This document shows, in pieces, positions 19,052-30,249 of a DNA stretch of 64,000 nucleotides (position 1 is the stretch's first letter; each line of letters starts with the position of its first letter). The translations under genes were made by a program, and so were the position numbers. The DNA is from Symbiodinium natans (Eukaryota > Sar > Dinophyceae > Suessiales > Symbiodiniaceae). Under the pieces are notes generated by a model. It was given only the letters and a program-made list of their open reading frames with translations. It did not search any database and was not told where the DNA came from. Location: assembly GCA_905221605.1 (NCBI GenBank), contig CAJNDS010000264.1, forward strand, positions 119,974-183,973. The letters are read 5' to 3'.

Positions 19052-19150
19052 TTGGGATGTTCCCCCTTCTACTAACAGTCCTTCATCGGGATTCTAGTAC
19101 CCCCTACTATCATCCCTACTAAGGACTGTTAGTATCATGGGAGAACATCC
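19052..19150. mobile_element. ~100-bp palindromic MITE-like element, copy 2
   Basis: TTGGGATGTTCCCCCTT...ACTAACAGTCCTT at the left end, AAGGACTGTTAGTAT...GGAGAACATCC at the right. It is within the same long putative intron (between the Walker B and TTNRPD exons). Confidence 0.75.
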
Positions 19151-19559
19151 TAATATATAAGGCCCGAAAAGCAGCTCAAGGAAGCTGGGGGTCTCCGAAA
19201 ATCGACCCCAATAGAGACCCCAATAATAAGAGGATCCCCTCTTCATAAGGACCCCAAAAGGGCACCCCCCTCATGTCGTAAACCCTGAGCTGAGTTCAGG
19301 CATGAAGGGGCCCATCTTCCCTTACAAGGCTCCCAAATCACGGCCCCCCCCGTTGCTTTTTTTGGGGGGGAGGGAATCCCTACTGCGACATGGATCCATA
19401 AGCCAAAGGTGCCCAGAAAAAAGGGAGGGCCATGAGTTCAAGAGCTGAGGCTTTGGCCGCCGAGCGATCGGTCTCCAAGCCTCCGCCTCGCTCCTCACGG
19501 GATCTGAAACTACCTCCCTACAAGGGAAGAGGTGCCGCACATCCTACTTGATCCATTTA

Positions 19560-19630
19560 AAGGATCCTAAATCCTAAACCCCAAACCCTAAACCCTAAAC
19601 CCCAAACCCGAAACCCCAAACCCTAAACTA
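19560..19630. repeat. CCCTAAA-type tract
   Basis: About nine C-strand telomere-type units with variants, in the putative FtsH-like intron. A short TTTAGGG cluster also occurs at 19,725-19,750. Confidence 0.8.
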
Positions 19631-19929
19631 TGGGGGTGCCTGGCCCCGACTAAGGTGAAAAAACCCCGAACCGGTACCGTACGATTTGTAAATAACTCCA
19701 CAGGATCCATAGGGCCTCGTTCAGGGTTTAAGGTTTAGGGTTTAGGGTTTCCTTGAGTGGATTTAAACTCAGTTCCCTGCAATCCTGAACGTGGAGCTTC
19801 TTAGGGGGTGTTTATGGTTCCTGGTGATGCACTCCCAGGCCCCCCAAAACGACTCTGGCTTCCGAAGCAGAAGCGGTCTGAGAGAAACATGGCCTCCGAA
19901 GCCACAAGCAAGCCTCGGAACTCAGCCGC

Positions 19930-19986
19930 CCTAAACCCTAAACCCTAAACCCTAAACCCTAAACCCTAAACCCTAAACCCTAAACC
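19930..19986. repeat. CCCTAAA perfect tract
   Basis: Eight perfect CCCTAAA units in the same putative intron. Confidence 0.95.
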
Positions 19987-20194
19987 GCTGATGCCATGGG
20001 GGTCCTCGCCGCGGCGGCGGCCGATGTAGTCGAGCCTGGGACTTACGCACTTCACGCGTTTCAGGACGTTTAAGGTCTAAGGGCTGGAAGGGTTGAGGTT
20101 GAGGCGAGTACTGGGATGTGAGAACCCTAGGCGCCTTTAAGTCTAGAAATCTGAGATAGGGTGTCGGCCTTGGGATTCGGGCAAAGTTTAAAGG

Positions 20195-20209
20195 GTTAGG
20201 GTTTAGGGT

Positions 20210-20241
<32 letters not shown>

Positions 20242-20293
20242 GGTTTAGGGCTTAGGGTTTAGGGTTTAGGGTTTAGGGTTTAGGGTTTAGGGT
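20195..20293. repeat. TTTAGGG/TTGAGGG tract abutting the Walker B exon
   Basis: Telomere-type repeat, including five TTGAGGG variant units, that ends about 15 bp from the last codon of the ELFAMARRMSP exon. The minus-strand intron therefore begins almost at once with telomere repeat. Confidence 0.9.
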
Positions 20294-20644
20294 CCCTGAA
20301 CGCCGCACATCTTGGGGCCCAGCTCGTCGATCAGGATGACGGCGGGGGACATGCGGCGGGCCATCGCAAACAGCTCCTGTCCGCGCTCTTGATTTTTCTA
20401 AGTACCTGGTAACATCCTGAACCCCCCGAAATCCCCCAAGTCCCCCAATTTCCAGCGACCAAGAGCCCAAACGACCGCGTGGACCACCCAGCATGGGAGG
20501 GGGGGCAAGGGGGGTTAGCCTTGACCAGGTTCGTCCCAGTGCCTGCAAAGCGGCCGTTGAAGTCTGCACCTTCCCGCAAGTCGAGAATTGAAAAGGGACG
20601 AAATAGGGCGGCAGCCAGGAAGCACGACCCCGAACCAGTTGAAA

Positions 20645-20747
20645 CTTGGGATGTTCCCCCTTAGACTAAGAGTCCTTCATAGGGATTACAGTACCCCCTC
20701 CTAGAATCCCTATTCAGGACTCTTGGTATACGGGGGAACATCCCCAA
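20645..20747. mobile_element. ~100-bp palindromic MITE-like element, copy 3
   Basis: TTGGGATGTTCCCCCTTAGA...AGAGTCCTTC at the left, CAGGACTCTTGGTATACGGG...GAACATCCCCAA at the right. It lies upstream of the DFNGRF exon in the putative intron and is the most symmetrical of the three copies. Confidence 0.75.
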
Positions 20748-21369
20748 CCCTAAGCCCTAAACCCTAAACCCTAAACCCTTCAAAAGCTGAAAGTCCAGGG
20801 CCACACCTGAGCGTGACAAAAAGGGCACGGCCGCAGTGGAGGCTATGGCTTTAGCCAATAGCCTGGCACAGGTTTGGCCAAAGCACGGAGGGTTCAGGAA
20901 TTTAGGGTTTAGGGTTTAGGGTTTTAAGGCTTTGGGGCCTTTTAAGGTTTTTAAGGTTTTACTAGGGTTTAGGGTTTCTGGGGCTTTCGGGCTCCAACCT
21001 TGCACCCTGCAAAGTGCTCTCAAGGCTCGCGAAGCCGCGAAGAACTCCCCCGGTGCACAGGCCGGCGCGGCGTCTTCCCGCATCCGGGGGGGCCGGTCAG
21101 AAGCAACCCCTTGGGGCACTTGGCGCCCAGGCTCGCAAACCTGACCCAAAGCACGCGTCAGAATTCCCACAATGGTCAGAAGCACCCCCTAAGTTTCTTG
21201 CCGCCTGCTTGAGGTCGTAGATTTCTTTTTTGGGGGGGTATGCAGTACCTCCCCGAATCCCCCACTTAAGAGGCTCCGGCCTCGCAGGTGCCATCAGGCA
21301 TTCCACGATCTCCAGGGCCTCGGCCTTGGCTGTGCCGATGCCCGCCACGTCCTGCAGACGGCTGAAATG

Positions 21370-21465
21370 TTGAGGGGATGTTGGGCGGTTGAGAGGGGTT
21401 GAGAGGGGTTGAGAGGGATTGAGAGGGGCTTTTGAGGGGTTGAGAGGGGTTGAGAGGGGACGGCG
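21370..21465. repeat. GGTTGAGAGG tandem repeat
   Basis: Seven or more units of GGGGTTGAGA. It is immediately upstream (minus strand) of the DVAG exon, at the 3' end of the preceding putative intron. Confidence 0.8.
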
Positions 21466-21659
21466 CTTTCCCTCCGCCGGCAAACACCAAAAATTTCTCC
21501 GCTCCGCCACGCCGCCTCCAGGGCCACATCCGGAACCCGCATCTCGCTGCGGGCATCCTTCACCTTGGTGCAGGTTCGAGGGGTTTAGGGTTTAGTGTTT
21601 GGGTTCGCCCACCAGCCAGGTGTCCTGGCTCTGCCTACGGCCCCTAAACCAACACTATA

Positions 21660-22260
21660 TGAGAGAGAGGGTTTAGGGTTTAGGGTTTAGGGTTTAGTGT
21701 TTAGGGTTTAGTGTTTGGGTTTGGGTTGAGGGTTTAGGATTTAGAGTTTAGGGTTTGGGGTTTGGGGTTTAGGGAGAAGGGTTTAGGGTTTATAGATATT
21801 GTATAGGGTTTGGGTCCCAATAGCGTTTTGAGCGAGCGAAACGTTTTGAGCGAAAGTTTTGAGCGAAAGTTTAGGGTTTAGGGTTTAGGGTTTAGGCCAA
21901 ACTTCCCCACCCATCCTCCCCCCATTGAGAAACCCGCCTTGGAGGAGAAGATGTGCCGCTGCAGCCCCTTCAAGGCCCAGACCTGCACAAGATTCGGTTT
22001 ACGGTTAGGGTTCAGGGTTCAGGGTTCAGGGTTCAGGGTTTAGGGTTGAGGGTTTAGGGTTTAGGGTTTAGGGTTTAGGGTCTCGGGTTTAGGGCTTAAG
22101 GGTTTTAGAGCTTGGGGCGTAGGGCTTGAGGGTTTCGGGTTTACGGGGCGTTTTGGGGTTTATCGGGTTTAGGGTTTAGGTTCAGGTTGGGGTTGATTTA
22201 GGGGCTTTGCAGCGGGGTTTAGGGGCTCAGTGGCTTTGAGGTTTAGAGAGCTTAGGAATG
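21660..22260. repeat. Mixed telomere-type repeat region
   Basis: Clusters of TTTAGGG, TTTAGTG, TTCAGGG and TTTGGGG at 21,668-21,780, 21,868-21,897 and 22,005-22,085, with TTTTGAGCGA repeated at 21,825-21,865. No gene is supported. Confidence 0.8.
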
Positions 22261-23730
22261 CAGAAGGTTTTTTGGGGGTGTTCCTAGAGCAGCTCCTGCC
22301 GGTGGGAGCAGCTGACAGGTCGCAGATTCGCCCGGTGTGGGGTTTTTCGGGGGGGCTTCGGGCTTTGGCGCCTGCATCTGGTAGTCCAGGAATGGCTGGA
22401 GGTAGCTAAACAAGGGTGAGGCGTTCTCGCGCATCCTGGGGCCATGGGGGGGCAGACTCAGGCTTGGGGATTTCGGAGACGGCGCCTGCAGAACGCAGTA
22501 TAGATGCGAAACATAGGGAAATGAGACGGTCATTGGGCCCTGATGCGGGGGTGGTCAAGGATGAAAGACATCTCTGTTTCAACCCTGTGTGATTTGCATA
22601 TATTTGCATGACTCTCCGATGTTCTGCAGAACCGGCACAGCATTCCTTGTCAGAAGACTGCAAAGCCCGGATAGGCTCGACGAGCGTTTCAGGATGCATG
22701 ACTCAACATCGAACTCTCATGGCTTGGACCTCCCCCCCCCCCCCCCTCGCCTCAAAAACTCGCAAACCACAAGCCTTCAGAAACACCTTCAACACACCCT
22801 CAGCCCGCTTTGCGCCGCCCGGCCTAACCATCCAGTCCACCTTCTTCTGGATCGCGGCCGTGCGGCCACGCACCCGCGGACTCTCCACCTGCGAAGTAAA
22901 CCCTAAACCCTAAACCCTAAACCCTGAACTCTAAACCGCAAAGAACACCTAGCCCCAAACACCGGTCAAGCTTTGGGCCTCCCAGAACAGCTCCAAAACC
23001 CGACAACCCCAAGCCAAACCCCAAGGGTGGAGCCCCTGAGTCCCGCCTCGCAGCTGACTCTCCAAAGCACCTGGCAGCTTGCTTTGTGGCTGGCGGACAG
23101 TGCACCGTGGCTTTGGGTGGTGTTTCTTGGCGGTTGGGCCGAAGTGGCGCTGAGTAGAGGGACGGGTGCACGGTCGCAGGAGCAGGACACGCAGACAGGA
23201 AGGAGGGGGCGAACAAGGAGATGTATATCAACGAGGCGTGTGAGAGGCCCCCTCCCCCTCCCTCAACACGTAGACCCTAACAACTCCGGCCTCGTTCGCG
23301 CAGCGCAGGGCCAGGAGCCCCCCTGCGGCATACTGCGTAGCTCGGAGGGCGGCGTGCTTTACCTGAGCCGGATTGGGGTTTAGGGGCCGGTGGTTCGGGC
23401 TTTTGGGGCTGTCGACCCACCCTGAGAGGGCTCCACGAAAACCTGGACCCCTTCAATTCCCAAGCTTCCCCACCTCATCCTGAAACCCAAATCCACCTCC
23501 TAAGCCTGTATCGACACCCAAACAAAACAATCCGGGACCCCAACACAAAAAGCCTCATTCCTTACGAAGAACCCTAAACCCCGAACCCTGAACCCTAAAC
23601 CCTAAACCCTAAACCCTAAGAACCAGGGGGTCAAGAACCCTCAGAAGCCCCCCGGCTGCCGCCCGCGCACCGGTGCCCGGAGCAGCTCCAACTTCTCAGC
23701 GCTGCGGGCCGCGGCCCTGGAGGAATACAT
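22260..23730. other. GC-rich host DNA, no supported gene
   Basis: Contains short CCCTAAA clusters (22,898-22,925 and 23,572-23,618) and a 15-bp C-run near 22,733. Open frames on both strands have no recognisable domain. A minus-strand stretch at 22,800-22,890 (RTAAIQKKVDWMVRP) could be an exon but cannot be assigned. Confidence 0.5.
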
Positions 23731-23734
23731 CTTA

Positions 23735-23850
23735 AGCTTTGGGGTTTAGGGTTTGGGGTTTAGGGTTTAGGGTTTAGGGTTTAGGGTTTAGGGTTTAGGG
23801 TCTAGGGTTTAGGGTTTAGGGTTTAGGGTTTAGGGTTTGGGGGCTCTGCT
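23735..23850. repeat. TTTAGGG tract
   Basis: About fifteen TTTAGGG-type units with TTTGGGG and TCTAGGG variants. The following 850 bp (23,850-24,690) have no supported gene. Confidence 0.9.
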
Positions 23851-24694
23851 TAGAGGGAGTCAACCAGATTTTGGGGGCCGGGAGCCTAAAAAGCGACGCG
23901 AGGGAGTGTCAACGTCGGATAGCCCCACCGCGGCTTAGACGGAACAGTGCCGACCGCGAGAAGCTTGTGCTCCCACTAGCGCCAATTACTAGCAATTACT
24001 AATTACTAAGCAGTTGCTCAAAAAAGTCGGCCGTGGGTTTCTTGAGTCAGTTTTCGCGCCGACTGGCATAGGAAAGCCACACGGCGCCTCCAAGTTTGAT
24101 CCCGTCAGGAACAGACATGAAGAGCAGTAGAACATTCGGAAGGAACATTCGGAATGTCCGCGTCAGCACCAAGACCCACGTCTCATGCTGAAGGTTGTTG
24201 TCGGCCCCGGCCTCAATTAGCATTCTTTGCTTTTTGGCCGTAGCTGCTTGCGGATGGTGTCAGCAGAGCAGCGTAGTGTTCGGGCCGGCGCCAGCGTTTA
24301 ATTGCCCGGGCGCAAAATCCTCTAGTTGCGTCTGGCAGTCGCTGAGGTCGGGGAGTAAAACCGGCTGCAAGTTCATGCAAATCCAGGGCCGAAATCGCGA
24401 AATCTGATGCGAGGATGTGGGGAGGGGCCGTGCAGTGTGTGCGACTGCCACTTCAGATTTCTCACGTCGCTCAGCTCCTCTGGAGGAAATGTGGCACGCT
24501 AGTATGGGCCCTGAAAAGGGCCTCTTATATACCCTATAGAACCCTTGAAAGGAGGGAGGGACCATGTGAAGGGCCCAAATGAGCGACAAATCTAAGCCCT
24601 AAGCCCTTCAGTGCAACACTGCTCAGGCTCAGTTTGCCATTACATCACCCCTCTAAGCCCTAGCAAGAGCATGCTGAAGCCCAAACAACCTGAA

Positions 24695-24765
24695 ACCCTA
24701 AACCCTAAACCCTAAACCCTAACCCCTAACCCCTAAACCCTAAACCCTAAACCCTAAACCCTACC
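24695..24765. repeat. CCCTAAA tract
   Basis: About ten units of CCCTAAA with two CCCCTAA variants. No gene within several hundred bases on either side. Confidence 0.9.
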
Positions 24766-25144
24766 TTTCAGACTTTTCGGGCCATGATCCGAGCTTCAAA
24801 TTGAATCTTCGACCTTTCTCTGCAAGATCATACTACAATAAACTACCGCAACGCCCTTCTTAAATCGGCTCCAAGATCAGAAGGCCCCCAAGTTCAGGCT
24901 TTAATAGGTTCAAGGGATTAGGGTTTAGGGCCCAGGTGTAGGATCTAGGGTGTGAGGGTTTTCGGCTCTAGAGTTTTAGGGTTTTCGGGTTTTCGGGTTT
25001 TCGGGTTTCGGGTTTCACGAACTAAAGAGGTGCCTCCGTGCCAAAGCAATGCGGCGGAGGTGGCGCAGCCGGCGAATGCGGTCTTCCACTGCCAAGAGCC
25101 TGGGACGATGGATGTTCGGGATTCTGTTGGCGGGGGGTGGGGGG

Positions 25145-25215
25145 TTAGGGTTTAGGGTTTAGGGTTTAGGGTTTAGGGTTTAGGGTTTAGGGTTTAGGGT
25201 TTGGGGTTTAGGGCT
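25145..25215. repeat. TTTAGGG tract
   Basis: Nine or ten TTTAGGG units in GC-rich DNA; adjacent TTTTCGGG variants at 24,960-25,012. Confidence 0.9.
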
Positions 25216-25596
25216 CCGGGTTTACCGTTCAGGGGTCCGGGTTTTGTGCCGGGCTTTGAGGTATGAGGGTTGGGAGCTGCGGCTGTGGGGGGCACAGGAC
25301 ATTTCTGGATGCTATCACCCAAGTCCCGAAGCTTTCCGAAATCCCGCAAGCCCGAAACTTTGAGCCCACCAACTGAATTTCAAGCTCTGGCGAGATGAGT
25401 CCCTAAACCTTTAAACCCAAACTCTCAGCCCTGAAGCCTCTAAGCCCTCGACGCCTAAACCTTCAAACCCTCAACCCTAACGGCCTTAAACCCTTAAAAC
25501 ACGACTGATGACCGTCACAACCCGCAACAAAATTAGAACATGTAAGCAAGTAAGTAGATCAAGAAATAGTACTACTACAAAGAAAGTGAGTGAAAA

Positions 25597-25651
25597 TGAA
25601 AAATAGATAAATACATCAATAAATAAATAAACAAATAAATAAATAAACAAA

Positions 25652-25682
<31 letters not shown>

Positions 25683-25695
25683 ACAAATGCACAAA
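25597..25695. repeat. AAAT/AAAC tetranucleotide microsatellite
   Basis: About 24 units of AAAT interspersed with AAAC. Apparent YLFI-repeat reading frames on the minus strand are products of the microsatellite. Confidence 0.9.
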
Positions 25696-25834
25696 CAAAC
25701 AAGTAAATGAATAAAAACGCCACGAAGGAGGGGGCCGAGCCGCTGTGGAAGCTCCTTGGGCGGCCTGAGAGGCGCTTCCTGGGCCTCGGGATGGTTCACC
25801 TGGGGAACGCAAGGGCTGCTTCGGGGGTTTTAGG

Positions 25835-25985
25835 GGATTAGGGTTTAGGGTTTAGGGTTTGGGGTTTAGGGTTTAGGGTTTAGGGTTTAGGGTTTAGGGT
25901 TTAGGGTTTAGGGTTTAGGGTTTAGGGTTTAGGGTTTAGGGTTTAGGGTTTAGGGTTTAGGGTTTAGGGTTTAGGGTTTAGGGCA
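25835..25985. repeat. Long TTTAGGG tract
   Basis: About twenty TTTAGGG units, the longest pure telomere-type run in the window. It is interstitial: ordinary host DNA continues for kilobases on both sides. Confidence 0.95.
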
Positions 25986-25989
25986 AGCA

Positions 25990-28490
25990 TCCCAGGGCTT
26001 GGGGCTTTTGGGGCAGCTGTTGCACCCGCCGAGTGGCTAAGTGGGAGCCATCCGGGCCCTGCTGCTCCAGCTCCTTGGGGGTCTTCAAAGGGCGTAGAGG
26101 GCTCTGTGGGGTTCTTAAGGGTGTATAGGGCTGGTAGGGTTTTTGAGGGTGTGTGGGGCCTGTAGGGTTTTCGACGATTTGTCGGGTTTTTCGGGTTTCT
26201 GGGCTTTGCAGGGTTGGGTGTTCTACGATGTGTCGGCTTTGTGGGGTTTCTGGGGTTTAGAGGGGTAGAGGCTGTACAGGGCATAGAGTTCAAGAACTTC
26301 ACTCTGAACCCCAAACCAAGGGGTGCCCCATTGAAAATCCTAAGCCCCAAAGTTTGGGGGTTTCGTCCTTCGCCGTGCGGAGGAACTTGCGGGTCTGCGT
26401 CCTCGGCTGGCAACAGGGGGATACATCTCGTCACGCAGTGAGAAACAAATCTTGGGCTTAAGGTGTTAAGTTAAGGACGCAGATGTCAGAACAATGCCGT
26501 CTACGTTTTCTCAGGACATCGGATGAGCTGCTGCTCAAGGGATCATGAACCACCTGAGCAGAAAATACCTAAACCTTCAATTCCCTGGCCCCTCACCCTC
26601 AACTCTTGACCATCTACCCTTCAAGGCATCCCGGAGGGCCTGGGCCCTAAGTAACTCCCTCAAACGCCAGAAACCGCAAACCCTAAGCCCGAAACCCTCA
26701 ACCCTGAATGTCCCTGAACCCCCCGAAACCGAAGTCCCAAACCCTAACCTCAGCCCCTCACGTTCCCTCCCTAGGATGCTGGAGTCGGATGTTGTGCATT
26801 AGGGTTTAAAGGGCTTATAGGCCCCTTTGAAGGAAAAAAAGGGTTAGGGTACAGAGGTTGAAAAGTTAGGGTCCAGGACTTGAGGTCAACACTAGCAGTA
26901 TTCTGCAAACCTATCTTCCGCTCACAATGCTGAACTTCACGATAGAGATGCTTGAGCAAATTCTCAAAAATCTGGCCAAGCGTCAGCTGATTCAAGATTC
27001 GAATTAACCGCCGACGCTGGATGCGCTTCGCCCACAGCTCCGTCTCCAACGGCAACAGCCAAATGCGTTCTGGTGCCACACTCGAATTGGATGCGAGTTT
27101 CGCGGGCGCTGGCTGCACATTTACAGCAGCGGCTGTGTCCGCGCTTGCCCACAGCGACCTGCTGGCGCATTGAAGTCTCAACGAAAACATCAACGCTGCG
27201 TCTTCGCTGTAACATAGGGCCCGAAAGGCCTGGAGCCCTCCCAGTTTGAGCTACTCCATGAAAAGCCAAAAAAACGAACATGAACATTCAAGGGTTTAGG
27301 AGGTTTCCGGTACAGGGATTCGGGCTCAGGGTCTACGAGGCCAACAACGCAGTCCAGGAGGCCGCAGTGAGAGGCAGCACGCCAGGAACACTCCGATCGA
27401 GCGCCAGGGCCGACGCCGTTGGCGCTCCGGCGCCCCGGCACTGTCCATGGGGGGCAAAAAACGAAGAAAAGGCTGGGTTGCTGTTGAGGAACTCAAGCTT
27501 GTTTAGATACCATAACATGTGCATATCATCAAGAACTCTGCTTCTTTATGGAAGGTTCATGTTTCTGCCCTGAACAGCAACCCAGGAAAAGGAGATGGCG
27601 GGACCCTTATCATGTATGGGAAAGGGTCCTTTAGGGTGGCCACCTTAGCGCGGGCACGGTTCATTGCTGGGGAGCATGTGGGTCTTGGGTTATGCCGTCA
27701 GAAGTCAGCTCGCGCACTGCTCATGCGACCCATGGCCTGGTCAATGATGTTTGCCCAGTTTCACTGTGCTTGGCATGTTGGGATACAGCTGTCATGGAAC
27801 AAAAGCTGCAGTACGAGAGAAGTGAGTCCTCGTTCAGGGGAAGGCATGAGGAATGAAACAGAGATCAGCAGAAGATGTCGCCCCAAGATTGCACATCGGG
27901 GATCCACTACCTGGAAAATCTGCAAGGTGCAAGTGCAACTCTTTTTCCAGGAAGGGCTTCAGTGATGCATTGCCATCCTCTGCAGCAAACCTGGCGGTCT
28001 CGCTTCAAGCCCACGCGCGATCGGAAAATGCTTACACACACTGAACGGATCTCTTCTGAGCGCCAGAGGACTGCACATGGTCGCAGGTTTCAATGCTTTC
28101 GTGAGATTTCTACAAGCAAACTTCAACGCAGCGCCTGCAGACAATGCTACCATGCCTTGGGTGTTTCTGTGTGGACTTCTGCAAGTTCGACCTGCACCCT
28201 ATGGTCCCTCTGATGATGGTGGGTGGTGGTGGTGGTGGTGATGACGATGATGATGGTGAGAACGCGGAGGTTTGTGATGACATGTATATACGGCTAAACA
28301 GATATGTGGTCAGAATGAGGAGAAGGGGATAATAAGTGAATGAGGATGAGGATGAGGTGGCGGCGATAGTGGTGATGATCCTGATACATGGATGTAATGG
28401 TGATTAGGATGGGAGTACCCAAGACAAGTTGCTAAGTCAATCAACGCATTCACCGTTTTGCACGAGGCACATGTCCAACTGACTAGGCCG
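25990..28490. other. Host DNA without an assignable gene
   Basis: 26,085-26,270 is a T/G-rich degenerate repeat (GGGTTTTTGAGGGTGT-like). A minus-strand open segment at 26,900-27,193 encodes LETELWAKRIQRRRLIRIL and could be a real exon, but I do not recognise it. 28,215-28,260 is a GGT/GAT trinucleotide-rich stretch. Telomere tracts are scarce here compared with 14-26 kb. Confidence 0.45.
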
Positions 28491-28990
28491 CTAAACATTC
28501 CTGTCCCAAAGAGCCGTGCGAAGGCCCATCTTCTGAAACTCTTCGAATAGCAGGGCCCTTGCCTCCTGCATCACCAACTTTGGCTCGATGTTGTCGTCTT
28601 TCATTTTCTGCTTGAACCTCCCACTTATCACATTCGTCAAATGTCTCTTGACGTTTTGAGCAGGTGGTGGCAGCTTGCTGAGAGGACTTCTGGATCTTGC
28701 AAGAACGTTTGGCACGCAGACTTCTGCGATCGACTGTATTGGCATCGGCTTCCTTATAAATTTCGGTTGAAGAAGCACGGTGTGACCAGCGTTACCTCAA
28801 TCATGTTTCCGACTTCTTTGCACTCGAAGAAATGATTGCCTGCCTCAGGGGTGGATGATACTAGAACATGTGAAGGATCAACAAACGACCAGAGGATCAA
28901 ATCAAAGTAGAAGAGGAGGGTCAACAACATATTAATGGTAAGGGGAGCGTATGCTAATTCTAGTATGTTTGGTCTCATCATGCAACTCAA
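28491..28990 (-). other. Possible host exons, unassigned
   Basis: Two overlapping minus-strand frames look protein-like rather than repetitive. One encodes HVLVSSTPEAGNHFFECKEV (28,770-28,870); the other encodes KMKDDNIEPKLVMQEARALL (28,500-28,640) and ends near WDRNV. They would need a frame change or an intron to join. No domain recognised. Confidence 0.3.
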
Positions 28991-29392
28991 GAAAAAGTAG
29001 TGAAGAACGCTGTAAGTTGCAGCATTACTGAGTGCTCACATGCTCCAAACGCTGTAAACTGCTGCATTTCTGACCGCTCACAGGTCCAAATGGTGCATCC
29101 GCGCCAATGTTGTGGCTCCAAATGCTGCCGAGTATTCTAGCGAACAGGCGCACAGCGCAGCATTTCTGAAAGGTTACAGGCCCGTCATAGGCCCGAAATG
29201 TGCTTGTAAAAGGAACGGGAGGGACGGCCGATGTTCGCTCTGTTGTGTACAGGCCTGAACTCATACACCCCCCCCCCCCCAAAGTGCAAACACAGACCTC
29301 GCATGATGGGTGTTGAAAACATGTGGTTTGGAGGGAATGTAGCATCTGACGGCGCGTAACGCTTTGAAGCAAACTTCCACTGCTCAAAACAA

Positions 29393-29755
29393 ATGGGGGT
29401 TGTTGCGTGTTGTGGTGTGTTGTTGTGTGTTGTTGTGTGTTGTTGTGTGTTGGTGTGCGTTGGTGTGTGTCGTGGTGTGTTGTTGTGTGCTGTGGTGTGT
29501 TGTTGTGTGTTGTTCTGTGTTGTAGTGTGTTGTAGTGTGTTGTTGCGTGTTGTTGCGTGTTGTTGTGTGTTGTTGTGTGTTGTTGTGTGATGTTGTGTGG
29601 TGCTGTGTGGTGCTGTGTGTTGTTGCGTTGTTGCGTTGTTGTGGGTTGTTGTGCGTTGCTTGCGTTGTTGCATGGTGTCGCCTTGTGTTGGCTGGTGTTG
29701 TGTGCTGTTGTGTGCTGTTGTGTGTTGTTGTGTGATGTTGTGTGTTGTTATGTGA
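29393..29755. repeat. TGTTGTGTG-type satellite
   Basis: About 360 bp of TGTTGTGTGT and close variants. Long reading frames through it on either strand (Cys/Val-rich or Asn/Thr/Gln-rich) are repeat artefacts. Confidence 0.9.
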
Positions 29756-30090
29756 ATGTGAATGTGAATGTGAATGTGAATGTGACTGTGACTGTGAATG
29801 TGAATGTGAATGTGAATGTGAATGTGAATGTGAATGTGAATGTGAATGTGAATGTGAATGTGAGTGTGACTGTGAATGAATGTGAATGTGACTGTGAATG
29901 TGACTGTGACTGTGAATGTGAATGTGAATGTGAATGTGAATGTGAATGTGAATGTGAATGTGAATGTGAATGTGAATGTGACTGTGAATTAATGTGAATG
30001 TGACTGTGAATGTGACTGTGACTGTGAATGTGAATGTGAATGTGAATGTGAATGTGAGTGTGAGTGTGAATGTGAACGTGAATGTGAATG
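29755..30090. repeat. GTGAAT hexanucleotide repeat
   Basis: More than fifty units of GTGAAT with GTGACT variants, continuous with the TGTTG satellite. The minus-strand reading frame of alternating His and Ser/Thr/Ile is an artefact. Confidence 0.95.
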
Positions 30091-30139
30091 TGTGTTGGGG
30101 GGGTTGCGGCACAGTGCGTGTGGCGTGAGAGAGCCCAAT

Positions 30140-30240
30140 ATTGCTAGTACAGATCGGGCCTCCAGGAGGAGGTACACATTCTCGGCGTCCCGGAACGTGG
30201 TCACCAGGGATACCACCTTGTAGATCCCAAAAGATGTTGG
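30140..30240 (-). other. Protein-kinase-like exon fragment
   Basis: The minus strand encodes [18 protein letters not shown] followed by VYLLLEA. This matches the pattern of AGC-type kinases (hydrophobic, TF.D..N.YLLLE) covering strands beta 4 to beta 5 of the N-lobe, just before the hinge. No other kinase motif (HRD, DFG) was located nearby, so it is an isolated exon or pseudogene piece. The adjoining GTGAAT satellite lies on its 3' side. Confidence 0.45.
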
Positions 30241-30249
30241 AGCTTTTCG

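Larger units (their letters stand above)
16115..21351 (-). other. Host FtsH-family AAA+ protease gene, exon-split (possibly decayed)
   Basis: Seven minus-strand segments line up in FtsH order. 21,270-21,351: DVAGIGTAKAEALEIVE. 21,071-21,140: PKGLLLTGPPGCGKT (Walker A). 20,521-20,563: DFNGRFAGTGTN (pore-loop region). 20,308-20,376: ELFAMARRMSPAVILIDELG (Walker B). 18,461-18,524: VVVIGTTNRPDILDK. 17,592-17,686: RFDRKVTVPLPD (second region of homology). 16,115-16,200: RTSGFSGADLAGLVNEA. Most have AG acceptors at the right phase (CTGCAG, GGTCAG, CAACAG) and GT or GC donors. FtsH proteins are membrane-bound ATP-dependent proteases of chloroplasts and mitochondria. The HExxH zinc protease motif was not found. 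After Walker A the homology (APACAPGEFF) moves to another frame, so the gene may be damaged. Introns are filled with telomere-type repeats. Confidence 0.7.

Noticed and set aside
25835-25985. Long TTTAGGG run as a chromosome end
   Set aside because: Ordinary sequence continues for many kilobases on both sides and tracts occur in both orientations, so these are interstitial.
28215-28265. GGT/GAT stretch as a coding Gly/Asp linker
   Set aside because: Isolated trinucleotide repeat with no supported gene around it.
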